This document shows positions 11,413 through 23,955 of a DNA stretch of 64,000 nucleotides, piece after piece. How positions within the stretch are numbered: the stretch's first letter is position 1; every line of letters starts with the position of its first letter. The stretch lies in assembly GCA_947034885.2 (NCBI GenBank), contig OX344755.2:20343052-20407051 (forward strand). Reading direction: 5' to 3'. The translations under genes were made by a program, and so were the position numbers. The stretch comes from Thuidium tamariscinum (taxonomy: Eukaryota; Streptophyta; Bryopsida; Hypnales; Thuidiaceae). The notes under the pieces are model-generated. The model was not told where the DNA came from, ran no database searches, and saw only the letters and a program-made list of their open reading frames with translations.

Positions 11413-13686
11413 CTTCAATCCCTTCAATTCCTTGACTATATTTATTCCAAAAACGGTCAAAAATTGCCATTTCTGGTTTCAATATCAAGTTATTTTTTGG
11501 AAAACATTTTTCAAGATTTACAACTATAGGATCTTGTAGAGTTGTAGTAAATTGATTTGAGAACATGTAGAAATTTTTTTGGAGTTTTTCACCATATAAA
11601 TTGTAGGATATTAGCATTTAAATGCTCGAAAATAATATTTTTCACGGATAGTTGCTCTTTAGCACACAACAACCATATGAAAAATGGTTCAAAATAGTTG
11701 TGCTTCTTTGGATTCATTGTTGAGGCCAAGTAGGATAGGTGCCTATTTTTTTTTTAATTATTTAGAATTGTATAACATATAGGAAAAACATAATAAGTAG
11801 AAAAAAATAACAAATGATTCAAATTACTAAATTGTTAAGAATTTTTTTAAGGAATTGAGAAATATCAATTTCAATGGTTGCAATGTTGTGTCACAATGCA
11901 CCCCAATTTATTTATTTTTAAAATTTCATTAATTTTTTAAGAAAAAAGTTCATCCCTCAAATCCCCTTGGATTTAAAAATTATTATTAATTAAAATTATT
12001 CCCTCCCTCCCCTCCCCCATCCGACTCGTAAAGTTGTAATTTTGAGAATCCAAGAAAATTTGACAATCAATATGAGACAATTCAAAATCTTATAATCTAT
12101 ATCTTGTATCCTTATCTACTCTTGTATTTGTATCAATGGGTCATTGTAAAATACACTTCATCTTTTTATCTCAAAAACGCAGTTTTTTGGCATAGGATTG
12201 ACAGTCTTATATGATCCTACCAGTACTGTGCATCTGCACTACACTTGTCAATGTTAGCCGTTGATTTTGCACACCTATAAATCTGAGCCATCAATTTAGT
12301 ACAATATAGTACTATGTTGTACTACAGAGTGCTAAAGTACTATTCAAGCTATTGGGAGCAAAAAATAGCAGAAAAGGGGCCTATGACCTTTTCATTTTTA
12401 GTAATTAAAAAAATTAAATTTTTTTTTTTAAGAATATTCATTTTTCTAAACAAAATTTTGCTCATATTGCAACAAAAAATTCCCCTAGGAAATTTTTTCC
12501 CTCTTCATAGCCTTTGTGCCAAAGAAGGTCACTTTGACCCCATGTGCACAATAGACATGTTACTATTTTCATAAAAACTCATCATCAATCCTCAAAATGT
12601 TAGTAGACCTCCAACTTGTCTAATTTGTGGCTTCAAATTCGGATTTTTGAGTCAAAAATAGGACTAAAAACCTCCTAAATGGCCAAGATAGACACCCAAT
12701 TGAAGGCAGTTTAAAAATAATAGAATAATTTTAAGAATTTTGAAAAAATTATGGAATGTGTAAAACCTTTTTATTCACCTTCATTCCAAATTTCAAGTCA
12801 AAAAAACAAAAGGTGCAAAAGTTATGAACAAAAGACTACCTATTGGAGGTCAAGGGATAAAAAAAAGGACAAATGTTTCTTGCAATCATCCCAATACCCA
12901 TGTTTACTATTCACTATTTATACTATATCAAGTATTTATATTTGTATTTGGTACTATATCTTTATTTTGTATTCATATAATATCCATATCTATATTCTAA
13001 ATTTGTATTTGGATGACTCAAATAAAATCTTACAGGGATCAATATCTTATGATTTTTTGAGAAATCAATGGCATTTTAGTGGGGATGAATTTTTTTTTTT
13101 AAATCAATGACCAATGATTTTTTAGATGAAATGATTCAAAGTTTTATACACACCTTTTGGTGTGCCATTTCATCTAAAAATGACACACCAAGAAGTGACT
13201 GCCACTTTTTGATGCATTGCATTGTGTGATGCATTGTAATAAGCAATTTACATCCTCTGATTTTATTTTATTTTTTAAATATTGAAAATTGAGTCAAGAA
13301 AAGGGCTTCAAAGTTTTCTTATAGTAGAAAATGCATAATTGCTTGCAAACAAAAATTCCTCATAACTTTTGACTCATTGATCTAAATGAAATGATTCAAA
13401 GCTTTATACACAAATATATACAAAGAAAATTAATTTCAAATTTTTATCTTTGTAAAAAGTGATTTTTTCCAATCTATTCCAACTGCCTATTTACAAAAGA
13501 AAGAAATATATTAGGTCATAAATTTTGACTCAAGTTTCCAAATGTCTTGATTTTTAGTCCAATTGAAAGACATTCCTTGTCCCCATGTTCAATTAAAATT
13601 TGGGCTTGAAATATGAAAATCTCCACTCACATGTACTTGCCTGAAATTACTATATTGTCAAATTTAATACATTGGTCCTTTAGGGT
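11413..13686 (-). mobile_element. Family B element, interrupted by T1c
   Basis: TIR element in inverse orientation. Right border GGTCCTTTAGGG followed by TTTAA (TTAA at 13687-13690). The left border is decayed (CAATCCCTTCAATTCCTTGAC). It is the inverted paralogue of 52687-53975. T1c (12138-12891) sits inside. No transposase frame. Confidence 0.65.
12138..12891 (-). mobile_element. T1c element inserted in family B (754 bp)
   Basis: Left end GGGTCATTGTAAAATACAC, right end ATGTTTCTTGCAATCATCC. Target duplication CAAT at 12134-12137 and 12892-12895. The inverted paralogous B copy at 52687-53975 lacks the element at the matching place (near 53395), which supports these limits. Confidence 0.85.
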
Positions 13687-13910
13687 TTAATATTTCAAAT
13701 ATTTTTGGTATATTTTATTTGTGAATAGGTGGTTAATTCATTTGTACATGTCTTCTACTCTTCTAGAAGAAAACTTAATTTTTTTGGTAATTTTACTATG
13801 CATTTATTCTATAATTTTAGGGTTTAGAACATTACCATATAACATCATTGTATTATTATTTTTTAAACCTATAGGTTGTAGATATAGACTCAAAGTTCAA
13901 ATGGCAATAA

Positions 13911-14000
<90 letters not shown>

Positions 14001-15115
14001 TTTGAAAGATTTATGACTCTCTTGAATTTCTAAGGGCATGTTTACAACCTTTCATATGGACATATGGAAGAAGTAGATTAAACCACCCATAGTCGCCACT
14101 TAAGCAATTCCACACATGTTCAAGAGCAATATATGGCAATGTAAATTTTCTACCATATAGAAAAATATAAATAATAGGGATTGCTAATTTTTCATTAATT
14201 TTTTCCTTGGATTCAAATTACTATGAACTTTTGAAGCCAAAAGTTGGCCTGAACAATGAACACATACCCAATTTATAGAGTCTTCTAATTCCAATCATTT
14301 AAGAACTACTCAAATATTTAAATCCCACTTACTACTTCAAGACATGTATCATGCACTTATTAAATAAAAAAATGGTTGCACCTGCAAGTTGCATATGAAT
14401 CTTTGGTTGGAGATATATGTTTCTACTATGATATATTGTAGGTAAAATCCTTGTGTGCCATAGGGTGATAGGGAGCCTTTTGAAGCCAACAACAAGTATT
14501 GATATTTTAATGTGCATACATCAAAGTTCAATAAGTCGAGGTATAAGTGTACCTTCATCTTGCAACTATAAAAATTTCAAATGTACTAGACCTCTAAATT
14601 GAAACTTTGCATGAAATTTTTGGTATGCAAAATTAGACAGGCTCTAAATTGAATTTTTTTTTTGAAAAAAAGAGTTTTGAAAGTCACAAATTTCAAATCC
14701 CATGAGGGAGTTACTAGATATAAAAATCCAAAATTCTTAAAGCACGGTAATAGGTCCACGCCCTAAAAATCATTAAAAATTTCACGAAAAATTCTAGGCT
14801 CACAAGCTCAGAGGCTCACGCTCACAGGCTCACAAAATAGCATCCCCAGGCTCCTACATCAATAACTGAAATGTTGAGGAAACCAGTAAGCCCCTAAGCG
14901 ATTCAAAAAATTATTAATTTATGATATTCAAAGAGACAACATTTAGTACATATCTCATATGAGATAACACATTCATATGAGATATGTAGTAATGTGATAT
15001 TTTCTATCCAATATGTGGTAATGTGATATTTCTATCCAATATGTGAATGAATGTTGAAATTTGGACCAACACTATTATACTTTATATCACCACTTTGGCA
15101 CTTCATTAAGAACAA
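13687..15115 (-). repeat. Segment of the inverted duplication, no gene
   Basis: Aligns in reverse with 50900-52682 and, at its right edge, with 49610-49710. Shared anchors include AACCACCCATAGT / ACTATGGGTGGTT and ATGTTGAGGAAACCAGTAAG / CTTACTGGTTTCCTCAACAT. No gene seen. Confidence 0.75.
13915..13998. repeat. AT microsatellite, about 42 dinucleotides
   Basis: Pure (AT)n. The inverted paralogue at 52338-52352 has only a handful of units at the same place, next to the same GAGAGTCATAAAT flank, so the array expanded (or shrank there) after duplication. Confidence 0.95.
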
Positions 15116-16640
15116 AATTTAAAAAAAAACGTGCATTGTATCCTAAGACAATTTTAATATATGTAGTTGTAGAAAATTCAAAATGAATAAGCTTACTTGC
15201 ATAAATTAATAAAATAGTTCTCTCACTTTAATGAGGTATACTTTGTACTTGAACTTTATTGATCTGTATAGTATATTTATATATATTTTTAAGTTATCTA
15301 ATTTTTTGAAACCCATGATTTCCAATTGCCAATGTATTAAAAAATAATTTCATTCCTCCTTAAAGTATTTGAAAATTGTACCTCCATCTAATTTAAAGTT
15401 GCTATTTACAAGCCATTTGTTTCAATCAATTGAAAGAAAGGTGAAGGTATAAAGTTTTGAAGAATATTTTCATTATTCTACAAGAATGGGAAATCATTGG
15501 AGATCTTCCAACATTTTTCAAAAAAGCATGCTTGGTCGAGAACAAATAGAACCATGACCCTGAGGGACAAGTTTGGTTTGGAGGCTTCAAGATAATTTTT
15601 TCAAAAACTTTCAATAATACCTTGAAAGAGTTTGGGATGGACGGATGGTAGGTTGTGGAATTGAAAATCATTAGAAGAGTTTTTGGCCTTTGGGAACTAT
15701 TTCACGGTCATCCCCTAAAATTGATCCCTACATTATAAACTAGCCATTGTTAGTATTGATTTTAAAATTTTAAGAAAAAATTCAAATTTTAAAATTTTAA
15801 AATTAATAAATAAGAAAAAAATATTTTAAAAATATTCAATAACTAATTAAAATTGTAAATTAATATTATTGGATGTAGTAGTCACTTGACCATGTCAAAT
15901 TACTAATGTAATTAGTCTTGACAACATTTTCAATATCCAGAAACTTATAGCATTCCAAAGGCTCAAATGTTCTCTAATAGAGGGTAACTTGAAAGTTTAG
16001 AAATTATTTTGTTACTTTTTATATAGTGTTCTATGACCAAAATTTATTTTTGATAATAATTTGTTAAATGAGAACAATCAAAACTCAATTGCTCCAAAGT
16101 CATTTAGTAGTACTTTGCCACTCTATGAAGAGTAGTGTTGATTTCCAAGGCTTCATGTAAGCTTAAATTAGAAATTTGTTGTCCACAAATTAACCAAGAT
16201 TGAAAAATCAATAGAACAATAAATGTAAATTATATACATCAATTTTTGAAGTAAAAGATCTTTTCAAAAATGATTTAAATATCCCTCTTATGAAATGGAT
16301 TGTTAAGATTTTTATTTTGCAAAAACATTCAAAATCTATTAAAAAAAAATATTGATTTCACTATAAATTTATGCTATAGTTTTATAGTGTAAAACATCAT
16401 GATATCACTATAGGAAAATTTAAGCCTATGGAAGGCTCTTCAATTTTGGTAGATGTGCAAATACACTCAACATAAAAAAATGTTTCTTATAAAATAATAG
16501 TTAGAAAATAATTTTTTAATTGAAAATCCTATAGGCCACAAACAATTGATTTTTTACTAGTAGGATTCTATATGAGGCACTTTTCTGCCAATTTGGGCAA
16601 TCTTTTTCAAGATTTATACACTTTCATATACCAAGCAACT
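15116..16640 (+). repeat. Segment D', uninterrupted copy
   Basis: AT-rich segment colinear with 33530-41290, where the same sequence is split by three T1 insertions. Anchors include ATGAATAAGCTTACTTG, TTTCAATCAATTGAAAGAAA and TTTAGAAATTATTTTG. Its left edge also aligns in reverse with 49500-49620. No gene. Confidence 0.75.
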
Positions 16641-16849
16641 TACCCTTCTATAGCCTAAAATTTTCCTATAATGAAAACAATTTCATTGGCATTACATAAG
16701 TTCAAAAAAGTAGTAGACTGTAGATAGAGACTCAAAGTTCAAAGTTTTAATTGGAAATATAATATTAAGTTTTAGAATTTTTTATAATCAAACTCTTTTA
16801 ACCGCTGAAGGACCAAGAGACATAATGTGTCTACTTCAAATTTTCAACA
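16641..16849 (-). repeat. Segment of the inverted duplication with a family B-like end
   Basis: Aligns in reverse with 49240-49460. Contains TTAACCGCTGAAGGACCAAG, a decayed family B end whose partner was not found. Confidence 0.6.
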
Positions 16850-17699
16850 GGGTGATTGCAAGAAATACTTGTACTATTTGTTGCATTTTATAATAATTAT
16901 CATGACTTTTTCTGGAATACTTTAAAATTAGAAAAATAATTTTTTTTAAATTTAAAAAATATGACTTATATATACACCTTTAAGACAAAGGTACCTATAA
17001 TCCCACAAAAGGAATTGCATTAAAAAATTCTCTAAGTAGGAGAACTTGAAAAGTGTCAAACCTCAAGAAAATACATGCCTTCATGTTTTAATTAGGGAAA
17101 GATAGTAAAGATAAGTGAGTAAAAAAAAAAAAGTGTCCATTTGCAACAACTCTATAGAGATGGTCATTCACAAAAAAAATTGGATTTTTTTCCAATAGTA
17201 AATTATTTTTGAAAATTATGAAAAGAATTAGAAAATGTGTATGATAGTATGAGTACTTTTCCTATTAATCTTGAGCCATTTGAATTTTGAAGCCAAATAC
17301 AAAAGTTATAGCCAAAAAACAAATTAGCAGACATTGTGTGACACACAATAGGACAAATGGCAAATTTTGTTAAAACGGTGATATGCCATTAATTTGGCAA
17401 TTTTTATAGTTTGGACCGCGAGGTCCAAAATCTAAACTTGTCATATATTTTTGAAGTCTATATGCGTTGTAGATGACTAAAATCTATACTAGTCCAAGAT
17501 GTTTCGGACTGCGAGGTCCGAATTGTAAAATACTAAAATTGTCGTAGATTATATAAATCTTCATAAGTCTTAGATGTTTGAAATTCTATACCTATTCTAG
17601 ATGTTAGCTTTTAGTTCGGATTGCACAGTCCGAAAAATGGCATTGTGAATATCGCCATTTTTAAAAAATTTGCTATACAAGTGTTTCTTGCAATCACCC
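16850..17699 (+). mobile_element. T1b element with internal deletion and nested E element
   Basis: Ends GGGTGATTGCAAGAAATAC and GTGTTTCTTGCAATCACCC; flanks AACA and AATA (one mismatch). About 200 bases of the T1b middle are missing relative to 21382-22113. A complete family E element lies at 17357-17676. The inverted paralogue near 49260 lacks the insertion. Confidence 0.8.
17357..17676 (+). mobile_element. Family E element nested in T1b (320 bp)
   Basis: Starts ATGGCAAATTTTGTTAAAAC and ends AAAAAATTTGCTAT. Target duplication ACAA at 17353-17356 and 17677-17680. Inside are perfect inverted pairs such as GGACCGCGAGGTCC and CGGACTGCGAGGTCCG. No coding. Confidence 0.85.
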
Positions 17700-17787
17700 A
17701 ATAGAAAATTTTCAATAGGGTGAAATAAATCTCAATATATTTTAGACTATGATTTTGTAGAGTAATAAGTCTATATACTTGTTGCAA

Positions 17788-18530
17788 GGTCATTGCAAGA
17801 AACACTTACTGGTTTTGTCTCAAAATGGTTCAAAATCTTCAAAATCAATGAATCTTGTAACTCTGTAAGTCCTGTGACTTTTGGAATAAATTTTTTTTAA
17901 ATTGAAAAAAATATGGATAATTTGAAGAGCAATGAAAATATTATGTCTTTTGAAATTCAGACCTAAGAATTTTTTTCTCTAAATGTTATAGACAATGAAA
18001 AATACAATGAAAATAGCTCTTTTTTCACTAATTTGGTAAAAATAGTAAAAAAATTCAAAAAATGAAAATAAAAAATATGTTTTTTCTCCAAGTAAAGGTC
18101 TTTCTTTTCAAACAAATTTCATCTTTGAAAAAAATTAATTTTATTCTCCACACTTGCGCAAAGTCAGCCACTTTGACGACATATAGAGGTTGACCAGTAT
18201 AATATTTTCAAAAAATCTCTTCATGGTCTTGTGTAACTTTAAGTGATGTCCTTACATGCCAATTTTCAGCTCAAAATTTGCATTTTTGGGTCAAAAATAG
18301 GACTAAAAAACCCCAAGATGGCCAAAGTAGACACCCAATTAGGGGCAGTTTAAAAATAGTTAACTAATTTCAAAAAAATGGAAAAAATTACACAAAATGG
18401 AAAACTTTTGTAGGCACCTTCATTTGAAGTTTTAAGTCAAATGAACAAAAGATGAAAAAATTATGAGCAACAAACTACCTCCTAAAGGTCAAGGGGACAA
18501 AAAAAAGGACAAGTGTTTCTTGCAATCAAT
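17788..18530 (-). mobile_element. T1a element (about 740 bp)
   Basis: Left end GGTCATTGCAAGAAACAC, right end AAGTGTTTCTTGCAATCA with the last bases decayed, so no clear target duplication. The body is inverted relative to 5440-6167. Confidence 0.75.
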
Positions 18531-18955
18531 ATGCATTGTATGATTTTCAAAACTTGAATGTGTGGAGTATTTAAAATTTTATTTATAAAATATGGTTTAG
18601 TTGAAAAAGGAAACAAATGTAATGTTTTTTCAATGAAAGGAATAGTATTATAGTAGAGATGGAAAAAGTATATTTTGATAGAAAATTTTAGTCTCTACTC
18701 TTTACAAACAAACAAAATTTAAAATTATTAAATTAAAATTTTTTTCATCAATTTAAAAAATAAAAGGTTCAATCTAGTATGATTAAGAATACAAAATAAT
18801 TAGAATGATTCCAATTTTCTTAAAGTTGTTCCAAACAATATGATAATAATAACAATTACTAAATTAAAAGAATTTATGCATATTTAATCTTTACAAAAAA
18901 TTTAAGATCCAATTTGGTCAATTTTGGTTTCCTACTCCTATTTAAAGATGTATAC
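18531..18955 (-). repeat. Segment of the inverted duplication, no gene
   Basis: Aligns in reverse with 49000-49200 (AGTAGAGATGGAAAAA, ATTTTCAAAACTTGAATGTG). Nothing else seen. Confidence 0.65.
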
Positions 18956-19358
18956 AGGTTTGAGGGAGTTTTTTTTAATCTGGATTCTTTTGTGTATTTA
19001 TTGAATTCACAGAAAACAGTTTGCATAAGAACAATAAATTAGAGAACACTTCAGAAGTATAAATATATCAACTCATTGTTGACCATGTGCATTATGCATC
19101 TTGGTCATGAAGATTTGCCAGTTGTAATACAAAAACTGTCCAACCAAAAAAGGGAAAACCAACCTTGTTCCCAAAGCCTCTTGAGGGACAGAATTCGGAC
19201 AGTCCAGTGCTGCCACCTTCCCTGTGATCGAGGTGAGAGTCATGCCCGTCATTCATTCACATAATTATCCACAATTCTGAAGACAAATTCCATCACATTC
19301 GGCAGATCAAATGACACAACGCAATCATGCATGGAAATCCAATGGAATTGTGAAAATC

Positions 19359-19364
19359 TTTATT
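19359..19364 (-). terminator. Poly(A) signal of gene copy 2
   Basis: AATAAA on the minus strand in a diverged version of the shared 3' block (GGTAATAAAGATTTTC), about 205 bases beyond the stop codon. Confidence 0.65.
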
Positions 19365-19569
19365 ACCTTAGAGCTACCTAGCTCTTCATATCAGTGGCAA
19401 CACCCTAACTGACATTTGATAGATGGCGACAATGCCTGACCGATCCAACTCTCCAACACAAGAAGCTAGTTGGACAGTGACGAGCACAACTGCTCACTGC
19501 ACGACGACTACAAAGCAAGCAAGCCTATCAAGTAGCTAGCTCGATCAAAGCTAGCTTCCCTAACTGCGT

Positions 19570-19983
19570 TCAGCTTCCCCATCCGTGGGAGAAGCGTCCG
19601 CCGTTGCACGAGAACCCACCGAAGGTGATCGACCACGGACACACGGCGCCCGTGCACTGGTACAGACCGTTGCCGGCCCCGCCTGTGCCGGAGAACACCT
19701 CCAACACGGTGTTGGGCTTGCCCACCGAAGCGAAGGTGCATGAGTAGCGCAGTCCAGCGAAGTCGGCGCCACCATTGCCGACCTGGAACACGTAACTCTG
19801 GCCTTGCGGGAGAATCCGAGACCCGAAGTCACCGACACGGCCCTCGAAGCCGCACGTGACGCCCACTTGCTGGTTCATGTTGTTGGTGAGCACCACGTTC
19901 ATGGCTTCCGCCTTCTGGGTGACGAGCACCAGCAACAAGATCGAGAGGACGGCGAGGCCGTTCTTGGTGGATAGGATCGCCAT
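19570..19983 (-). CDS. S-protein-homologue-like secreted protein, copy 2 (open frame)
   Basis: 137-residue secreted protein with an open frame from ATG at 19983 (context gccATGgc) to TGA at 19570-19572. Residues 1-27 form a signal peptide (hydrophobic LAVLSILLLVLV, cleavage after AEA). The mature part resembles the plant S1 self-incompatibility fold: a VVLTNN first strand, C44, GDFG...LPQG at 51-61, YSCTF at 80-84 and C-PW at 115-117. It differs from copies 5 and 6 by MAILSTK at the start and by Leu-Tyr replacing Pro-Cys at 107-108. It therefore has five cysteines instead of six, and one disulfide may be lost. Function unknown; S1 relatives act as secreted signals or recognition ligands. Class I promoter, TATA at 20616-20624. 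It stands head-to-head with copy 3 across 2.7 kb of repeats. Family call is by motif only. Confidence 0.75.
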   Translation of the reverse strand: MAILSTKNGLAVLSILLLVLVTQKAEAMNVVLTNNMNQQVGVTCGFEGRVGDFGSRILPQGQSYVFQVGNGGADFAGLRYSCTFASVGKPNTVLEVFSGTGGAGNGLYQCTGAVCPWSITFGGFSCNGGRFSHGWGS

Positions 19984-20615
19984 GGCTATGAGCTAGCGGT
20001 GATCGAATTGATGCTCGGATCACTCTGCTGGACACGCACATATACAGCAAATGCAATCGCATTGAGTTTCAGTCAGGCACGGCGAACTAACTCGAAAGAC
20101 TCGAAGTGCATTGACCGACTAACATGTTTCACCACTACCTGTGCACGTACTGTACATGCAGCTACTTGACAGTCGTGCAGAGTAATATTCACAGCACAAG
20201 TGTAGCTAGCAGGAATTCAACTATATATACATATATTCCTCTTGTCGGAATAAGAAATTTTCAGAATTGAAAGGCATGCATTCCCGAGAGTGCATTCAAT
20301 TACGACTGAGCGTCGATCTACACTACTGACTGTACATTATGTAACTATGCACACATGTAGGAGCTAACAAAACAAATGCACGACATAGACTAAGCATATC
20401 AAGCTGCATGATGAGCTAGCAATTGAAGACAGTCATATGCCTGGACACGTCCACAAATAAAGAAACTAGCTGCAAGCGAAGAAAGGCAAGCTCACAACGA
20501 AGGAAGTTGCTGGCAGAGTCGATCAGATGATCGAGAGCGTGACGCTGGATCGAGTCGAGTCGAGGAGAAGATCTGAGCAGGAGTGGTTGAGTGAAGGAGT
20601 CTGGAGGGCGTTGCC

Positions 20616-20624
20616 CTTTAAATA
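20616..20624 (-). promoter_or_regulatory. TATA box of gene copy 2 (class I promoter)
   Basis: Minus-strand TATTTAAAG before GGCAACGCCC, identical to copies 1 and 6. Upstream GTGAGACGTTCC and ATCGAGCCATTGACCGC blocks are shared within class I. A conserved GTGAGC donor and CCAGCAG acceptor suggest a leader intron. Confidence 0.7.
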
Positions 20625-20925
20625 CCCGCAGGAGGGTACGCGGGTCGTAACGCATGGAACGTCTCACGGTTCCATGGGGAGCCCCCGTAGCGGTCAATGG
20701 CTCGATCGTGCGGATGAGTTCTGCGGTGGTGAGGTTTTTGCGGAAGCGCATGTGAGCGAAGTGATCGATGCATCGCCAGTTAGTTGATCGGGTTGACCCA
20801 AGTTCTCCAGAATGTGCATTGATCTCTCGAACGTTCCGACCGACTCATGTAAGAGGCACTCTGAGCTCGAGGAGTAAGCCACTGTTTGCTCAGTCTTAGC
20901 AATAGAAATGGGAAAATAAAGAAAA

Positions 20926-21177
20926 GACTTTGGAATGTTAAGGGTTAATTTTGTGTGCTTGTTTCTTAAAACTAAAGTAAGAGGTCTTGCAAATCACCAA
21001 ACTCCAAAAGGATCTTGTGTGAGAATGAGGTACAATTTGTTTCGTCAACATATAATTATCAATGTGTGAATTCTTTACATTTCAAGAAGTGAATGCTTTT
21101 AATGCTTAAATCATTAATGCACCCAAGGCTTGTGTTGGACGCATTATTGGCAATGTCTCTTATACAAACCATCTATT
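20926..21177 (-). repeat. Class I upstream flank
   Basis: Same block as 11056-11412 and (inverted) 53990-54300; ends where a T1b end begins at 21178. Confidence 0.75.
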
Positions 21178-21381
21178 GGGTGATTGCAAGAAACACTTAA
21201 AACCTTTTGTCACACCCTAGTTTTTGATTTTTTTTTTGGCCATAACTTTTGTGTTTTAGTTTTAAGTGACTCAAAATTTATAGGGAAGCAATCATAGCTA
21301 TTATGTCTATAATGAATTTTGAATTTCTTTTAAAAATAATTTATTATTTTTAAATAGCCCCAAAAATTTCTCACAATTATA
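21178..21381 (-). mobile_element. T1b element fragment
   Basis: Starts GGGTGATTGCAAGAAACAC and follows the T1b body for about 200 bases, then stops where the complete T1b at 21382 begins. The remaining part is not found on the far side, so it was truncated or deleted. Confidence 0.7.
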
Positions 21382-22113
21382 GGGTGATTGCAAGAAACAC
21401 TTGTCCTATTTGTTGCGTTTTACTACAATACTCATGACTTTTTTTGAAGCACTTTAATATTAAAAAATTAATTTGAAAAAAATTTGAAAAATATGAATAA
21501 TGTATACACCTCTAAGGCTCTAAGATTAAGGTTTTCACCAAAGGAAATTGATAGAAAAATTCTCTAAGTAGGAGAACTTAAAAAGCGCCAAACCTCAAGA
21601 AAATACATACCTTCATGTTTTAATTCGGGAAAATTAATCAAAATAAGTAAATACAAAAAATAAAAAGTATCCATTTGCAAATGGAGATGGTCATTCATCA
21701 AAAAATCATTAAAATAATACTTTATATGTTTCAAAATGCAACCAAAAGGAAGCTCACTTTGTAGACTTCTACACGACATAAAAATAACTTTTTTCAAAGT
21801 CCCTCATGTGGAGAGCTATGAATCTATTAGAAAACCATCTCATCTAAATTTCATCTCAAAATCATTAAAAAAAGGTACTCCTTAGTGACTTAAACCCCTA
21901 AACTACCAAGTGTGACATTCAATCACTAATACCATTTTGAAGTCAAACTATTCTCGAAAATTATAGAAAAATTAAAGAATGTGTATGGTACTTGTAAATA
22001 TCTTTCCTATAAATCTTAAGTCATTTAGAGTCAAAACATAGAAGTTATGGCTAAAAAACAAATCAGCAAACTAAGTGTGATAGAAAATAGGAGAAGTGTT
22101 TTTTGCAATTGCC
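21382..22113 (+). mobile_element. T1b element, complete (732 bp), reference copy
   Basis: Left end GGGTGATTGCAAGAAACAC, right end GTGTTTTTTGCAATTGCCT. Flanks TATA and AGGT do not match, so the target duplication is lost or a deletion abuts it. Body contains CCTATTTGTTGCGTTTTAC and the CTCTAAGTAGGAGAACTT block. Confidence 0.8.
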
Positions 22114-22346
22114 TAGGTGCCTCTAATTAATTTTGATGTACTTACTATGAGCCCTTTTAAGACCTTATTCATTAAAATGAGACAATTTACACATTTTAAG
22201 ACTTCATCCTAAAAAAATTTAGTCATTTATCATGAAGTCGACAATAAGAATCATAAGATGAGATTGCAACCTTTGGACAATTAAAGGTTTTTACATGTAT
22301 TATTATATTAAATTCTCAAATTATCAAATAAACTCAAAATTAAAAA
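22114..22346. other. No feature seen
   Basis: AT-rich spacer without recognisable gene or element ends. Confidence 0.45.
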
Positions 22347-23083
22347 AGGTTCATTGCAAGAAAGACCAACCGATTTATGTAGCGTTTTCCACAGTACTGC
22401 TGAAATTTTCGAGAGTACTATATAATTAGAAAAATAATTTTTAAAAAATGTAAAAAATATGTTTTAGGTATATACCTCTAAGAAAAAGGTAGTACCCTAG
22501 GAAGGAAAAGTGTAGGAAAATTCTCTAAGTAGGAGAACTAGAAAAGTGCAAATTTTCATGAAAATAGGTACTTTGACATTTTAATTTGTAAAAAATAGGA
22601 AAAAGAATTTTAAAAAAAACTAAAAATTGGCAATTGGGGAGAACTTTATGATGAAGAGATTTCACCAAAAGAATGATCTCAAAACCATCTTAAATGTTCA
22701 AAAGTATGCACGCAAGGGAGGCCTGTTCATGCATATGTAGAGGAAAGAGAATAATGATTTTTAAGATTTACTTTGGTAGAAACATGCCTACCTAGTATGG
22801 GAATAGGCCACAAAATTTTTAGCTTTAGATCATTAATTTTGGATGCTCCCCAGTACTAAAAACCCCTAAACCGCAAAGTGTGACAAATTAGCTTAATTGA
22901 AATTTAATTATAAAATAATTTTTGAATTTTTTTGAAAAATAAGGAATTTGATTGTTGTCATGTCAAAAATCTTTAGCCAAAATTTCAAGTTAATATGGTT
23001 CATACTTTAAAAGTTATAATCAATAATAACTCCGTCATTCAAAGTATGACGCAAAATAGTACCGGTCTTTCTTGCAATCACCC
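22347..23083 (+). mobile_element. T1d element, complete (737 bp)
   Basis: Ends AGGTTCATTGCAAGAAAGAC and GTCTTTCTTGCAATCACCC. Target duplication AAAA (22343-22346, 23084-23087), weak evidence because it is low-complexity. Body related to 26722-27442. Confidence 0.8.
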
Positions 23084-23087
23084 AAAA

Positions 23088-23955
23088 TTATGACCATTTA
23101 TCTTCGACTCTAAGATAAAATTGAGACTACACTTTGTTTCAATATAACAAATAAGGCCTTTTTTTTAAAAATCAATCAAAAGAAATGTCTTAGTAGTTAG
23201 TATAGAGTTTTCAAGAATCCTTTGACTATTCTACAAGAAAAAAAATTCATTGAAAACCTTCCAACACTTAAAAAAAATGCAAGCAATAGGACATAAACCT
23301 CTGCATAAACCTTGAGGGACAAGTTTGGTTTGAAGGCTTCAAAGATAAGTCTCTTGGAAAATTTCAACTCCTTTTTGGAAGAGTTTATAAAGTTAGAGTA
23401 CAAACTAGAAGAAGGTGATTTCATTTAATGTCCAATGACTAATACACACTTTGAAAAAGTCACTAATAAAAAAACAACCAAGACTCAATTGCGACATCCT
23501 AAATAATTTGGTGATACAATGATACTTTGCTACTTTATGTAAACTGAGGTAGGAGGCTTGAAAACCACCCGGTCTCCAAAACCACCCACCTTCCAAAATG
23601 TACATCATTCATATATGATGTTTTCTAATCTTTAAAGGAATGTATTGTACAACTAGTATACATAGGGTGCGGGTGGTTTTGGAGCCCTATGCCATATTGA
23701 CTTCAAAAATTCATAACTAATTCCAAAAAGCTCCAAAAAATATGAAACGACTTGGATTAAATGACTATTCCACTTGTCTTTCAAGAAAAATTCACCAAAA
23801 AATATTTCAAAATGTTTTACCTCCCGAAAATTCAGTTCCAGACTTCCAGCCCTTAGATGGATAGATGGTCGATCTATGGACCTCCTCCCTTAATGTCATT
23901 AAATGTCAAGACTTGCATGATATAAGCTTAAACTAATATTAATTTGTTGTGTAAG
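23088..23955 (+). repeat. Segment D upstream of gene module 3
   Basis: Shares with 28331-28835 and 45100-45690 the blocks GAGGGACAAGTTTGGTTTGAAGG and TGACTATTCTACAAGAA, and near 23900 GTCAAGACTTGCATGATATAAG. In all three places D leads into a class II gene module. Around 23560-23700 it holds ACCACCC(A/G) motifs not seen elsewhere. No gene. Confidence 0.65.

Larger units (their letters stand above)
18956..20925 (-). repeat. Duplicated gene module 2
   Basis: Full-length module around copy 2. 3' flank with GTGTATTTATTGAATTCACA (18991) and CTTGGTCATGAAGATTTGCC (19098), both shared with modules 5 and 6; class I promoter shared with modules 1 and 6. Confidence 0.8.

Noticed and set aside
12751-13110. 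119-codon open frame crossing a T1c end
   Set aside because: It spans the junction of two transposons, is AT-rich low-complexity sequence and is not conserved in related copies.
13721-14005. Open frame ending in a long Ile-Tyr repeat
   Set aside because: Produced by the AT microsatellite at 13915-13998.
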